From contig JADZDN010000363.1 in NCBI GenBank assembly GCA_020851015.1, forward strand, positions 1 to 42,421: a DNA stretch of 42,421 nucleotides, in the 5' to 3' direction. The notes beneath the pieces were generated by a model. It saw nothing but the letters and a program-made list of their open reading frames with translations. It ran no database searches and had not been told where the DNA came from. The DNA comes from Alphaproteobacteria bacterium. GTDB lineage: Bacteria; Pseudomonadota; Alphaproteobacteria; JAEULC01. This document shows, one piece after another, positions 17,310 to 25,081 of the stretch. Numbering within the stretch: position 1 is the first letter of the stretch; every line of letters begins with the position of its first letter. The position numbers and the translations under genes are program-made.

Positions 17310-18221
17310 ATGAAGGGCGCCGCGTATGCCGTCAGGCCCCAGCGGGAGTTCGACGGCAAGGAATTCTCCGGCGAATCGCTCGACGGCCTGAAGATCGTCG
17401 ACCGGATCGTGCGCGACGCCCGTTTCGAGCGGGCATTCATGCGGGGGGCGGTATTCGATCGCTCCAAGTTCATGGACTGCTCGTTCGCCAACGCGTTTCT
17501 CGACCGCGCAAGCCTCGCGCGGACGGTGTTCGAGAACTGCGACTTCACCGGCACCAGCCTGGTGGCCGTCGATGCGCGCGAGGCCGTATTCCGCGCGACC
17601 CGCGTGATGTCCTATGATCGCCGGACGGTTTCGTTGACCGAGCCGATCGTCTCGTTCGACGGAGCGACGATCGAACAGTCGAGTTTCGTAGGCGCGCGGA
17701 TGAACAACGCGTCGCTGGTCAACGTCAACGCGTCGCACGTCAACTTCCGCGAGGCGAGCCTGCAGGGCGCGCGTTTCGACGGCTGCACCTTGGCCGGCTC
17801 GGATTTCGCCGGGGCCAAGCTGCAGGACGCCGATTTTTCGCGGGCCGAGGACGCGCGCAGCGTGCTGCCGGAATGGGCGCAGAACGTCGTGACGATGGTC
17901 CGGCCGCTCGATCGGGACCAGTTGAACGCGGCGCTCCAGCTCCACGCGCGATGGCTCGCCAGTGACGGCAAAGGAGGGCGCCGTCTGTCGCTGCGCGGCG
18001 TCGATCTGTCCGGTGCGCAGTTGGACGACCTCGACCTTTCGGGTTGCGAGCTGCGGAACTGCCGTCTGGATTCGGCCAGCATGGCCGATGTGCGGCTGAT
18101 CGCGGCCGATCTGCGCGGCACGACCTTCGCCGGCGCCGACCTCAGCCGCGCCGACCTGCGCGAGGCGCTGGTCGATCCCGAGGCGCTGCGCGGCGCGCGC
18201 GGCGTGGGCGGACGGCGCTAG
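17310..18221 (+). CDS. Pentapeptide-repeat protein
   Basis: 303 residues with many A(D/N)LxX-type pentapeptides, for example FERAFMRGAVFDRSKFMDCSF in the N-terminal block, then a second block (VNFREASLQGARFDGCTLAG) and a C-terminal block (VDLSGAQLDDLDLSGCEL). A non-repeat helical segment of about 50 residues (around 190-240, rich in Arg and Leu) separates the last two blocks. The repeats form a right-handed quadrilateral beta helix; some members mimic DNA, but most have no known role. ATG 17310 follows CCAGGAACC; an earlier ATG at 17262 lacks a ribosome site. Confidence 0.85.
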   Translation: MKGAAYAVRPQREFDGKEFSGESLDGLKIVDRIVRDARFERAFMRGAVFDRSKFMDCSFANAFLDRASLARTVFENCDFTGTSLVAVDAREAVFRATRVMSYDRRTVSLTEPIVSFDGATIEQSSFVGARMNNASLVNVNASHVNFREASLQGARFDGCTLAGSDFAGAKLQDADFSRAEDARSVLPEWAQNVVTMVRPLDRDQLNAALQLHARWLASDGKGGRRLSLRGVDLSGAQLDDLDLSGCELRNCRLDSASMADVRLIAADLRGTTFAGADLSRADLREALVDPEALRGARGVGGRR

Positions 18222-18243
18222 ACGAACCCTCGCTCGACGCCGG

Positions 18244-20313
18244 CTAGAAATCCTTGCAGAGGCGCAGCGCGTCGTAGACGGCGCTGTGGACGTTCCGGCT
18301 GGTGACGGCGTCGCCGATCCGGTGCAGCTCGAACCGTTGCTCGCCGGGGACCGCCGGAGGCTGCGGCCGGCCCTCCAGCAATGCCTCGATATCGGTGACA
18401 CCATTGTTGCGAGAGCGACCCCGAAGCGCGTGGTAGACCTCGTCGACCGGCACCGTGCCGTGCTCGAAAACCACCTGCGATGTGCCGATCTCCTTCTCCG
18501 CGCCGGTCAGCTCGTGCCGGAAGGTGGCTGCCAGCCGGTTGCCGCTGCCGCGCACGCGCACGAGCTCATGGTCGGTCACGACCTCGATGTTGTTGAGCGC
18601 GAAACGCTTCCGGTAGATCACGCGCTCGTGGTAGCCCATTTCCAGCGCCACCAGATTGTCGATCGTCACGAACTTCACGCGGCTGCCCTGCTCGGCCAGG
18701 TGGAGCGCGCAGGACACCGCCTCGTGCCGGCCGGTGCCGTCGTAGACGATTACGTCGTCGCGCACCTTGCCAGGGTCGGCCAGAACGTCCCACACGCTGG
18801 CGCAGTGCTCCGCGCCGTCCAGCCATTCGGTGTCCGGAACGCCGCCGGTGGCGACGACCACGGCATCGGGCCGCTCGCGCAGGATGTCCGAGTCCTCGGC
18901 GAACGTATTCAGCCGCACGTCGACGCCGAGGCGCGCAAGCTCGGCCTCGCGCCAGTCGACGATGGCGATCAGATCCTTGCGCCAGGTCGCGCGCACCGCC
19001 GTCAGCAACTGGCCGCCCAGCTTGCCGGCGGCCTCGAACAGCACGACGTTGTGGCCACGCTCGGCAGAGACGCGCGCGGCCTCCAGCCCACCCGGCCCGC
19101 CGCCGACCACGACGATCTTGCGGCCCGGCTTCGGCGAGCGGGCGACAAGCTGGGGCAGTATCTCCTCGCGTCCGGTCGCCGGGTTGTGGATGCAGCCAAC
19201 GCGCTTGAACATGCAGAACGAGGCGCCGACGCACGGACGGATACGCTCCTCCTCGCCGCGCATCAGCTTGTTGACGATCTGCGGGTCGGCGAAATGCGCC
19301 CGCGTCATCGCCACCATGTCCAGCATGTTCTCGCCGATCGCGTGGCGCGCGGTGGCGATGTCGGCGATACGCGCCGCATGGAACACCGGCAGCTTCGTCT
19401 CGCGCTTGAACGCGCCGACGGGCTTGAGGAACGGAGCGATGGGCTGCGACATGCCCGGCATGTTGTGCTCGGCCAGCGCGATGTCAGTGTCCATCCGCCC
19501 GAAGATGCAATTGAAGAAGTCGAACAGGCCCGAGCGCTCGAGCACCCGCGCGATGGCCAGGCACTCGTCGAACCCGATGCCGTCGTCGATGCCCTCGTCG
19601 ACGACGAAGCGTATGCCCACGACATGGCTGTCGCCGACCTGGCGGCGGATTTCCTCGTGCACCATCAGCGCGAAGCGGGCGCGGTTCTCGGTCGAGCCGC
19701 CGAAGCGGTCGGTGCGCCGGTTGGTGCGCGGCGAGAAGAACTGGCCGATCAGGTGGCCGCCGGTGACGGTTTCCAGCCCGTCCAGCCCGCCCTCCTTGCA
19801 GCGCCGCGCGGCCGCGCCATAGGCTTTGACCACCCGGGCGATGTCGTCCTCGTCCATCGCCTTGGGGATGCTGCGGTGCTGGGTTTCGCGCACGCGCGAG
19901 GGCGCCAGGGTGGGCAGCCAGTTCATCGCCATGAAATCCGCGCGCCGGCCCAGGTGCGAGATCTGGCACATCAGCGCCGCGCCTTGGCGATGCACCCGCT
20001 CGGAGAACGCCTGGAAATAGGGGATGACGGCGTCGGTCGCGACGTTGATCTGGCCGCCGCCCCAGCTCGTGTCCACGTCTACCATCGACGAGCCGCCGAA
20101 CATCGTCAGCGCAAGACCGCCCTTGGCCTTCTCCTCGTGGTAGCGCTGGTAGGTCTCCTTCGGCATGCCGCCGTCGTCGAGCGAGGAGGCGTGGCTGGTG
20201 CTCATGATCCGGTTGCGCAGCAAAAGCCCCTTGATGCGCAGGGGCCGGAGCAGCGGATCGTCCCGGCGCGGCGCCTTGCCGGTCGCGGGCACGCTCGTGG
20301 CGGTGGTTTGCAT
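18244..20313 (-). CDS. OYE-type NADH:flavin oxidoreductase with FAD/NAD domain (2,4-dienoyl-CoA reductase-like)
   Basis: 689 residues. The N-terminal TIM barrel (about 20-370) binds FMN in the old yellow enzyme manner (PLRIKGLLLRNRIM start, GGHLIGQFFSPRTNRRTDRFGG). A short iron-sulfur-like segment reads RPCVGASFCMFKRVGCIHNP. A C-terminal nucleotide-binding part has VVVGGGPGGLEAARV. This layout is shared by 2,4-dienoyl-CoA reductase, trimethylamine dehydrogenase and related enzymes. The CxxC pair usual at the first cluster ligand is changed (Cys-Val-Gly-Ala), so the 4Fe-4S cluster may be altered. ATG 20313 is preferred to TTG 20340. The substrate is unknown. Confidence 0.87.
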   Translation of the reverse strand: MQTTATSVPATGKAPRRDDPLLRPLRIKGLLLRNRIMSTSHASSLDDGGMPKETYQRYHEEKAKGGLALTMFGGSSMVDVDTSWGGGQINVATDAVIPYFQAFSERVHRQGAALMCQISHLGRRADFMAMNWLPTLAPSRVRETQHRSIPKAMDEDDIARVVKAYGAAARRCKEGGLDGLETVTGGHLIGQFFSPRTNRRTDRFGGSTENRARFALMVHEEIRRQVGDSHVVGIRFVVDEGIDDGIGFDECLAIARVLERSGLFDFFNCIFGRMDTDIALAEHNMPGMSQPIAPFLKPVGAFKRETKLPVFHAARIADIATARHAIGENMLDMVAMTRAHFADPQIVNKLMRGEEERIRPCVGASFCMFKRVGCIHNPATGREEILPQLVARSPKPGRKIVVVGGGPGGLEAARVSAERGHNVVLFEAAGKLGGQLLTAVRATWRKDLIAIVDWREAELARLGVDVRLNTFAEDSDILRERPDAVVVATGGVPDTEWLDGAEHCASVWDVLADPGKVRDDVIVYDGTGRHEAVSCALHLAEQGSRVKFVTIDNLVALEMGYHERVIYRKRFALNNIEVVTDHELVRVRGSGNRLAATFRHELTGAEKEIGTSQVVFEHGTVPVDEVYHALRGRSRNNGVTDIEALLEGRPQPPAVPGEQRFELHRIGDAVTSRNVHSAVYDALRLCKDF

Positions 20314-20400
20314 GGGTGGACCTTCGGGCAAGCGAAACAACGCTCACTGTCCACCGGAGACCCCGCGGGGTCAAGAAGGGCTGGACCGACGACCGGAGAC

Positions 20401-20432
20401 CCGGGCCGCCGCGGCGACCCGAGGCGGCCCGG
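20401..20432 (-). terminator. GC-rich hairpin, possible terminator of the DUF4142 gene
   Basis: Perfect 10-bp stem (20401-20410 with 20423-20432) and a 12-base loop, just downstream of the DUF4142 stop and upstream of the OYE-type gene on the same strand. There is no U-tract, so it may act as a Rho-assisted or partial terminator or as a transcript stabiliser. Confidence 0.45.
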
Positions 20433-20438
20433 CCGCGC

Positions 20439-21377
20439 TCAGCAGCCGCTATCCATGCGCTGCATCGCGACATTCGCCTCGGGCGGCTTGGTGGAGCTGG
20501 TCTGCGCGCCGGGCTGAACCTGGGCGCGCATGGCCTGCTGCGGCGTAGGGCCGCAGGGCTGGGCGGCCACCGATGGGGCGCCGCCACGCTGCAGATAGCG
20601 CTGGTGTTCGGCCTCGTTGAGCTGGTCGGCGGTGTACTGCTCGCCACCGCCGGTCATGCCCGTCGGCGCGCGACGCGACGTCCGCACCCGGCCATCGCCG
20701 CTGCCGCTCGACGCCGTGGGCTGCTGGGCGCGCAGCGAGGCCTGCACCGTGCGCGCCTGCTTCAAGTGGTCCTCCAGCGTCGGCAGCGTGTTGGCCGCAA
20801 ACTGCCGCAAGGCCGTGTTCTGGCTTTCCGTCGATTCCTTGCGGAACAGGGCGACCGCCGCGACGTGGTCGCGCACCTGGTGGTTCATGTATTCGCGGTC
20901 GAACTGCGCCCCGGACAGGGCGTTGGCGCGATTCAGCGTCTGCTGATGCTTGGCCGTCATCCCGGTCGGCGGGGTGGCGTTCAATTGCTGCGCCAGGCTC
21001 ATGAGCTTGTCGTTCGCCTGGCTGTGGTCAGCGACCATGCGGTTGGCGAAGTCGCGCACCTCCGGGCTGCTCGCCTTGGCGGCGGCCATCTTGGCCATCT
21101 CGACTTCGGCCATGCCGTCGGCGGCCGCGGTGTCGATGAAGTGCCGGTCGGACAGGCCCAGTGCCGTGCCGGTGCCCTGCGTTGCGGCCGGAGCGGTTGG
21201 GGGCTGGGCCTGATGGGGAGCCTGCGCCGGGGCGTTCTGGGCGGTTGCCGGGGCCGGCGTGGTCGGGGCCGCCTGGGTTGCGGCCGGGGGCGGGCTTGCC
21301 GGGGTCTTCGTTTGCGCCATGACGGGCATGGCGGCGATCAGGGCGATCATCGATGCGCCCATCCATCCTGCATGCAT
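20439..21377 (-). CDS. Exported DUF4142 (ferritin-like) protein
   Basis: 312 residues with a signal peptide (MIALIAAMPVMAQ, cleavage after residue about 21), then a Pro/Ala/Gln/Thr-rich linker (about 22-70) and a DUF4142 core of four helices (SDRHFIDTAAADGMAEVEMAKMAAAKA, RDFANRMVADHSQAN, FDREYMNHQVRDHVAAVALF). The C-terminal third is low complexity. DUF4142 proteins are periplasmic or outer-membrane stress proteins of unknown chemistry. ATG 21377 follows CGGAGAAC at good spacing; an in-frame start at 21419 is less likely. A perfect EcfG-type site is about 54-78 bp upstream, so induction by the general stress response is likely. Confidence 0.85.
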   Translation of the reverse strand: MHAGWMGASMIALIAAMPVMAQTKTPASPPPAATQAAPTTPAPATAQNAPAQAPHQAQPPTAPAATQGTGTALGLSDRHFIDTAAADGMAEVEMAKMAAAKASSPEVRDFANRMVADHSQANDKLMSLAQQLNATPPTGMTAKHQQTLNRANALSGAQFDREYMNHQVRDHVAAVALFRKESTESQNTALRQFAANTLPTLEDHLKQARTVQASLRAQQPTASSGSGDGRVRTSRRAPTGMTGGGEQYTADQLNEAEHQRYLQRGGAPSVAAQPCGPTPQQAMRAQVQPGAQTSSTKPPEANVAMQRMDSGC

Positions 21378-21430
21378 GATGTTCTCCGTTTCTCGGGGTT
21401 GGGGCGTCCGCGCGGACACCGAGTCCGGGA

Positions 21431-21455
21431 AACGTGCGCGCGCCGACGGTGTTCC
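21431..21455 (-). promoter_or_regulatory. EcfG-type general stress promoter of the DUF4142 gene
   Basis: Minus-strand GGAAC (21455-21451), 16 bases, CGTT (21434-21431): an exact consensus match. The predicted leader is about 45-50 bases to ATG 21377. Confidence 0.8.
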
Positions 21456-21487
21456 CGGACCGGCGCGATCGACGTCTGTCGGCGGTG

Positions 21488-21859
21488 TCAGATGTCGGGG
21501 CGAGGATTTCGAAGCAGTTCTTCGACCTGGGCGATGACCTCGCCGGGCTGGTACGGCTTCAACACACAGGACCGCCAGCGGTGCGACGGCGGAATCAGCG
21601 CCTGCGTGAAGCCGGTCGTGATGCAGAACGGGATTGCCTGCTCGGCAAGCGCATCGAGAATCGCGACGCCGCGCGTCCCCTGCAATTGAAGGTCGAGCAC
21701 CGCGGCGTCGGGGCGGTTTTCGGAAAGAAGCGCCAGTGCGTCCGGTTGCGTACCCGCGGGCCCGATGACCGCGTAACCGGCCCCGTGCAGGGCAAGCTCG
21801 AGTTTGCGGGCCACCGACGGCTCGTCCTCAACGACCAGTATGAATTTTTGCTTCGACAC
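21488..21859 (-). CDS. FAT GUY-type single-domain response regulator
   Basis: 123 residues consisting of a receiver domain only. The acidic pocket is EDE (11-13), the phospho-acceptor is Asp56 in VLDLQL and the conserved Lys is 101 in LKPY. Residues 77-84 (PFCITTGF) match the PFxFATGY motif that defines the FAT GUY family of alphaproteobacterial receivers (SdrG, MrrA), which act in general stress signalling. GTG 21859 has AGGAG at ideal spacing, so the longer in-frame start at 21940 is rejected. An EcfG-type site lies 113-137 bp upstream. It is divergent from a paralogue at 22161. Confidence 0.87.
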   Translation of the reverse strand: MSKQKFILVVEDEPSVARKLELALHGAGYAVIGPAGTQPDALALLSENRPDAAVLDLQLQGTRGVAILDALAEQAIPFCITTGFTQALIPPSHRWRSCVLKPYQPGEVIAQVEELLRNPRPDI

Positions 21860-21971
21860 AGCGCTCCTGACTGGGACCTGTCGCCCATCATTCCATGCAG
21901 CAATTTGGGATCGCACCGATGTTCCGTCCGTCGCGGACATGCCCCTCCGCGATCATGCGGTGCGCGTGCGG

Positions 21972-21996
21972 AACGTTGAAGGAGGCCATCGGTTCC
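21972..21996 (-). promoter_or_regulatory. EcfG-type general stress promoter of the FAT GUY regulator
   Basis: Minus-strand GGAAC (21996-21992), 16 bases, CGTT (21975-21972) is an exact match. The same block read on the plus strand is GGAAC (21970-21974), 16 bases, GGTT (21991-21994), one base from consensus, so it may fire both ways. The minus-strand leader to GTG 21859 would be about 105 bases. Confidence 0.75.
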
Positions 21997-22160
21997 GCAT
22001 CGGCGGAGAAAAACTTCGCTCGCGGGAACCGGCAGTTCCGATCATCCTCCAGCAAAAGCTCGCCGCAACGCCAAATTTGCGCCAATTGCAACGCTTGGGC
22101 TGAGCTGTCTTTGATCTCCTGCCGCGCGTTCCGGCGGCATGATCCCGAGGAGCAAATCCG

Positions 22161-22556
22161 ATGAGCGATCGGAAAGTGATTCTGGTGGTGGAGGACGATT
22201 TTTTCGCCGCGCGGGATCTGCAGGCTGTCTTCGAGAGGGCAGGGTATGGCGTGCTGGGGCCGGCGCGATCGGAGGAAGAGGCGCTCGGCTTGATGGAACG
22301 CTTGCAGCCCGACGGCGCCATTCTGGACCTGAACCTGGGCGGAAGGCGGAGCATGCGCGTGGTTGCCGCGTTGGATGCGCGGGCGATCCCCTTCTGCATC
22401 GCGACGGGATATTCGCCCTCGTGGATTCCGCCCAGCTATCGTTCGCAGCCCTATCTGTTGAAGCCATATGATCCCAAGCAAGCGGTCGACATCATGGCCC
22501 GCCTTATTGCAAAGCGGGAAAAATTGCAGGCGGACCTGCACCCACAAGCCACCTGA
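22161..22556 (+). CDS. FAT GUY-type single-domain response regulator, paralogue
   Basis: 131 residues, receiver domain only. The acidic pocket is EDD (11-13), the phospho-acceptor is Asp56 (ILDLNL) and the conserved Lys is 101 (LLKPYD). Residues 77-84 read PFCIATGY, matching the family motif. Residue numbering of the key sites is the same as in the divergent neighbour, pointing to an old local duplication. ATG 22161 follows GAGGAGC. The 301-bp gap between the two genes holds an EcfG-type site aimed at the other gene and a near-match aimed at this one. Confidence 0.87.
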   Translation: MSDRKVILVVEDDFFAARDLQAVFERAGYGVLGPARSEEEALGLMERLQPDGAILDLNLGGRRSMRVVAALDARAIPFCIATGYSPSWIPPSYRSQPYLLKPYDPKQAVDIMARLIAKREKLQADLHPQAT

Positions 22557-22660
22557 GTCCGCGCAATTGCGATACTAGGAAAGTCCGCTTCCGTACGGTC
22601 CCGCTACCGCTGCTCGGCGAGTCTTGCTCCCTCGCGGGCCGCAAACGACGAAACAGAGAA

Positions 22661-22682
22661 CTACGCCTACGCCATAGCCCTC
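22661..22682. repeat. Left copy of a 22-bp direct repeat flanking DUF1697
   Basis: Matches 23403-23424 at 20 of 22 positions in the same orientation (core CGCCATAGCCCTC). The two copies bracket the DUF1697 gene, 742 bp apart. The origin is unknown. Confidence 0.6.
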
Positions 22683-22713
22683 CATGACCCTCCATGACCC
22701 TCCATGACCCTCC
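22681..22713. repeat. Tandem repeat of 10-bp unit TCCATGACCC, 3.3 copies
   Basis: Three exact units plus TCC, directly following the left copy of the direct repeat. It lies in the 251-bp gap between the second FAT GUY gene and DUF1697. No other feature is seen in that gap. Confidence 0.85.
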
Positions 22714-22807
22714 TAAAGGGAGTTGCCGCGCATAACGATCCCGGTCGCGTACCTGGAATGCCCTCGCAAAACCGCGGACAGAAATCGCCGGAAGCGGTCG
22801 CTTGCCG

Positions 22808-23320
22808 CTAAAGGTCGGCGGCAAACTCGGCTAACTTCGCCACGGTATTCATATTCCGGGCGGTCCCAAATTTGGCGGCAGGGATCACCAGTTTCGACTG
22901 CCTCATTCCGCCGCCATAATTCACATAGATTTCTCGCGCCCCCAATCGCAATTCCTCGTCTTTGAGGTGCTTCAAATTCTCAAGCGCACCGGGCTTCGGC
23001 GGGTGGTCCAGAAAAATCACGAGAGTGCGATTTGGCGCCGCTTTCGGGAAAGGATTGGACTTCAAAACCGCGTCCATTTCATCCGTCGTACGTACGATGA
23101 CGCCGATGGACTTGCCAGCAAACGCGCTTAAACGCGCTTCAAGCGCGGCTTTGACCTTTGTCGGCGACGCCTTGGTCTCAAAAACGACATTGCCGCTGGC
23201 AATGTAAGTTTGAACTTTCAGGTACCCCTCGGCGACACACATGGCTCGCAGCTCGGCCATCGGCAGCTTGCCGGTTCCACCAACATTCACGGCACGCAAG
23301 AGGGCGATGACTGCTGCCAT
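22808..23320 (-). CDS. DUF1697 family protein
   Basis: 170 residues that match DUF1697 along the whole length: an LLRAVNVGGTGKLPMAELR start, YIASGNVVFE and a C-terminal KFGTARNMNTVAKLAE segment. The function of the family is unknown; members are small cytoplasmic alpha/beta proteins. Base composition is clearly less GC-rich than the surrounding genes and the codon choice is more mixed, which suggests transfer. GAGGAA precedes ATG 23320. A -10-like TATTAT lies about 30 bases upstream within an imperfect inverted repeat. Confidence 0.85.
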   Translation of the reverse strand: MAAVIALLRAVNVGGTGKLPMAELRAMCVAEGYLKVQTYIASGNVVFETKASPTKVKAALEARLSAFAGKSIGVIVRTTDEMDAVLKSNPFPKAAPNRTLVIFLDHPPKPGALENLKHLKDEELRLGAREIYVNYGGGMRQSKLVIPAAKFGTARNMNTVAKLAEFAADL

Positions 23321-23402
23321 ACTAGCTTCCTCGAATTCGGGTTTGGTATCGCAATAATACCGTGAGCGTCCCGAATGGGGCGTGCCACGATAGCGACGAT
23401 CA

Positions 23403-23424
23403 CTACGCTTTCGCCATAGCCCTC
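23403..23424. repeat. Right copy of a 22-bp direct repeat flanking DUF1697
   Basis: Matches 22661-22682 at 20 of 22 positions. It is in the gap between DUF1697 and the EamA transporter. Confidence 0.6.
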
Positions 23425-23506
23425 TGACTTTCCCGTCCGCTGGCTGTCGTGGTCAGGACCTGCGCGCGCCGGATCAAGCGAGGTCGCTGCGGGCCATGCC
23501 ATGTGC

Positions 23507-24382
23507 TCAACCTCCTGACAGGAGGATGACGCCGGCGATCAGCACCCCGCATCCGGCAAGCCGCCACGGCCCGACCTTCTCGCGCAGGATCACCATGCCC
23601 ATGAGCGCGCCGACCATCATCGACATTTCGCGCATGGGGGCGACTAAGCTAAGGGGAGCGCCTGAGGTCAGCGCCGCCAGCACAAGGATGTAGGACAGCG
23701 GCGAGAGCAGACCGACGCCGATCGCTGTCCACCAGTAGCCGCGCATGGCCTCGATCGCGCGGCGAGGGTTTGCGATCACGAGCGGAGCCAGAAGGAAGAA
23801 CCGCAGCAGGTTCGAGAACCAGTCCAGCACGACCGGCGCGATCCCAAGGGCTTTGACAGCGTAGGCGTCAACCACCGTATAGGACGCAATCAGGCCGCCC
23901 GTAGCGGTGCCCCATCGCACGCCCGATTGTCCGCCCGGACGCCGGAAGGCGGATAGATCGCCCGGCGTAGCGATGAGGCCGATTCCAGCGACCACGAGAA
24001 GCAGCCCCGCCACGCCCTGTCTGGATGGCGTTTCCCCAAGGATGAGGAACGCCCCTAGCGTCGAGAGCATTGGGCCGGTTCCCCGCGCGATCGGGTAGAC
24101 CACCGATAGGTCCGCGACCTGATACCCACGTTGCAGGCAAAGGCTGTAGGCCAGATGAATCAGGCCACTGAACAGCAGGAAGACGACACCGATCCACGTC
24201 CAAGCGATGCCGTCGCCCTGCACGAGCACGTAGAGCACCCACGGCGCAGAGGCGATGCAGGCAATGAGATTGTAGGCGAATACGAATATCGGGCCGACCG
24301 ATGCGGCCCGTTTTGAGAGCAGATTCCAGCTTGCATGGATGAAGGATGCAAGGACAACAAACAGCAGCGAGGCAAATGCCAC
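23507..24382 (-). CDS. EamA/DMT-family transporter
   Basis: 291 residues with ten hydrophobic segments in two five-helix halves, the EamA arrangement. The signature YPIARGTGPMLSTLGAFLILGETPSRQG ends the first half and MREMSMMVGALMGMVILREKVG the second. These inner-membrane proteins export or import small metabolites; the substrate is unknown. The start is GTG 24382 with AAGGGGG six bases upstream. It has lower GC than the flanks. It lies between DUF1697 and tRNA-Ser on the minus strand. Confidence 0.88.
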   Translation of the reverse strand: MAFASLLFVVLASFIHASWNLLSKRAASVGPIFVFAYNLIACIASAPWVLYVLVQGDGIAWTWIGVVFLLFSGLIHLAYSLCLQRGYQVADLSVVYPIARGTGPMLSTLGAFLILGETPSRQGVAGLLLVVAGIGLIATPGDLSAFRRPGGQSGVRWGTATGGLIASYTVVDAYAVKALGIAPVVLDWFSNLLRFFLLAPLVIANPRRAIEAMRGYWWTAIGVGLLSPLSYILVLAALTSGAPLSLVAPMREMSMMVGALMGMVILREKVGPWRLAGCGVLIAGVILLSGG

Positions 24383-24805
24383 CGAGACCCCCTTTCGCGC
24401 CTACGGCGCTGGTTGATCTCGACGTCTCCGCCTCTGGGATTTTGCCCCTCGGGTGCAGCCGTGGAACATCCACGGTATCTGCAACGCTCGGTCCTGCGAC
24501 GGCGCTGCCGTCCGGAACCCTAGTTGCCACTCGGTCGATACGAAAACCTTAGTCGATCTGACCGGCAACGATCAAGCACCGTCGCGAAATTCCCAAAACC
24601 TGCGACACGTTTTGTCTGTCGTTCTATGTCCAGTTTGTGATGCCGCGATCAAGCCTGTGAACGACTTGAATGGGGTCGCTTGCTGCCGTTGCTGATCTTC
24701 AAGATATCTCGGGCTATAGCGCACAATCGGCGGTTTTCAGCGCCACTTGGTGCGAGTGCGCTGATCGGCGGCAATATCGCGCCATAGGGGGCATTCGGCG
24801 GTGTG
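24383..24805. other. 423-bp gap with no supported gene
   Basis: This lies between the 5' end of the EamA gene and the 3' end of tRNA-Ser. Open frames here are short, lack ribosome sites and show no family motif. No inverted repeat, transposon end or copy of the tRNA 3' end was seen. Composition is more AT-rich than average. It should contain the EamA promoter near 24400-24480, but no clear site was found. Confidence 0.6.
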
Positions 24806-24895
24806 TGGCGGATGGGGTGGGATTCGAACCCACGACGGAGTTGCCCCCGTGCCGGTTTTCAAGACCGGTGCCTTAAACCGCTCGGCCACCCATCC
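24806..24895 (-). tRNA. tRNA-Ser (anticodon UGA)
   Basis: A 90-base tRNA with the CCA end encoded (24806-24808). The acceptor stem pairs GGATGGG with CCCATCC, the D-arm is GGCCGAGCGGTTTAAGGC, the anticodon stem is CCGGT/ACCGG with loop CTTGAAA (anticodon TGA), and a long variable arm marks it as class II serine. The T-arm holds GGTTCGAATCC. Confidence 0.96.
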
Positions 24896-25081
24896 AGCGA
24901 AACCAAAGCTTTGCCATGGCTGGGACCGGCGCGCCAGCCGGCCCCAACCTTCGGTCACAAATTGGTCCCGACATTATTCTACCAGCAGGCGATAAGCTCG
25001 GTTAGCACCCGATCAAGCAAGGGCACTAGGGTCATGCCACTGAAAATGGAATTCAATGCAATCTGAGCTCGGGGACTTGCG

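Noticed and set aside
18286..20517. 743-codon plus-strand frame antisense to the OYE-type gene
   Set aside because: It is a shadow of the well-supported minus-strand flavoprotein, with low-complexity composition.
22681..22713. CRISPR array
   Set aside because: The unit is only 10 bp with no spacers, and no cas genes are nearby. No other array-like pattern was seen in the window.
24806..24895. tRNA-Ser as an integration site for an island covering 22557-24805
   Set aside because: No duplicate of the tRNA 3' end was found at the far side and no integrase gene is present, so lower GC alone is not enough.
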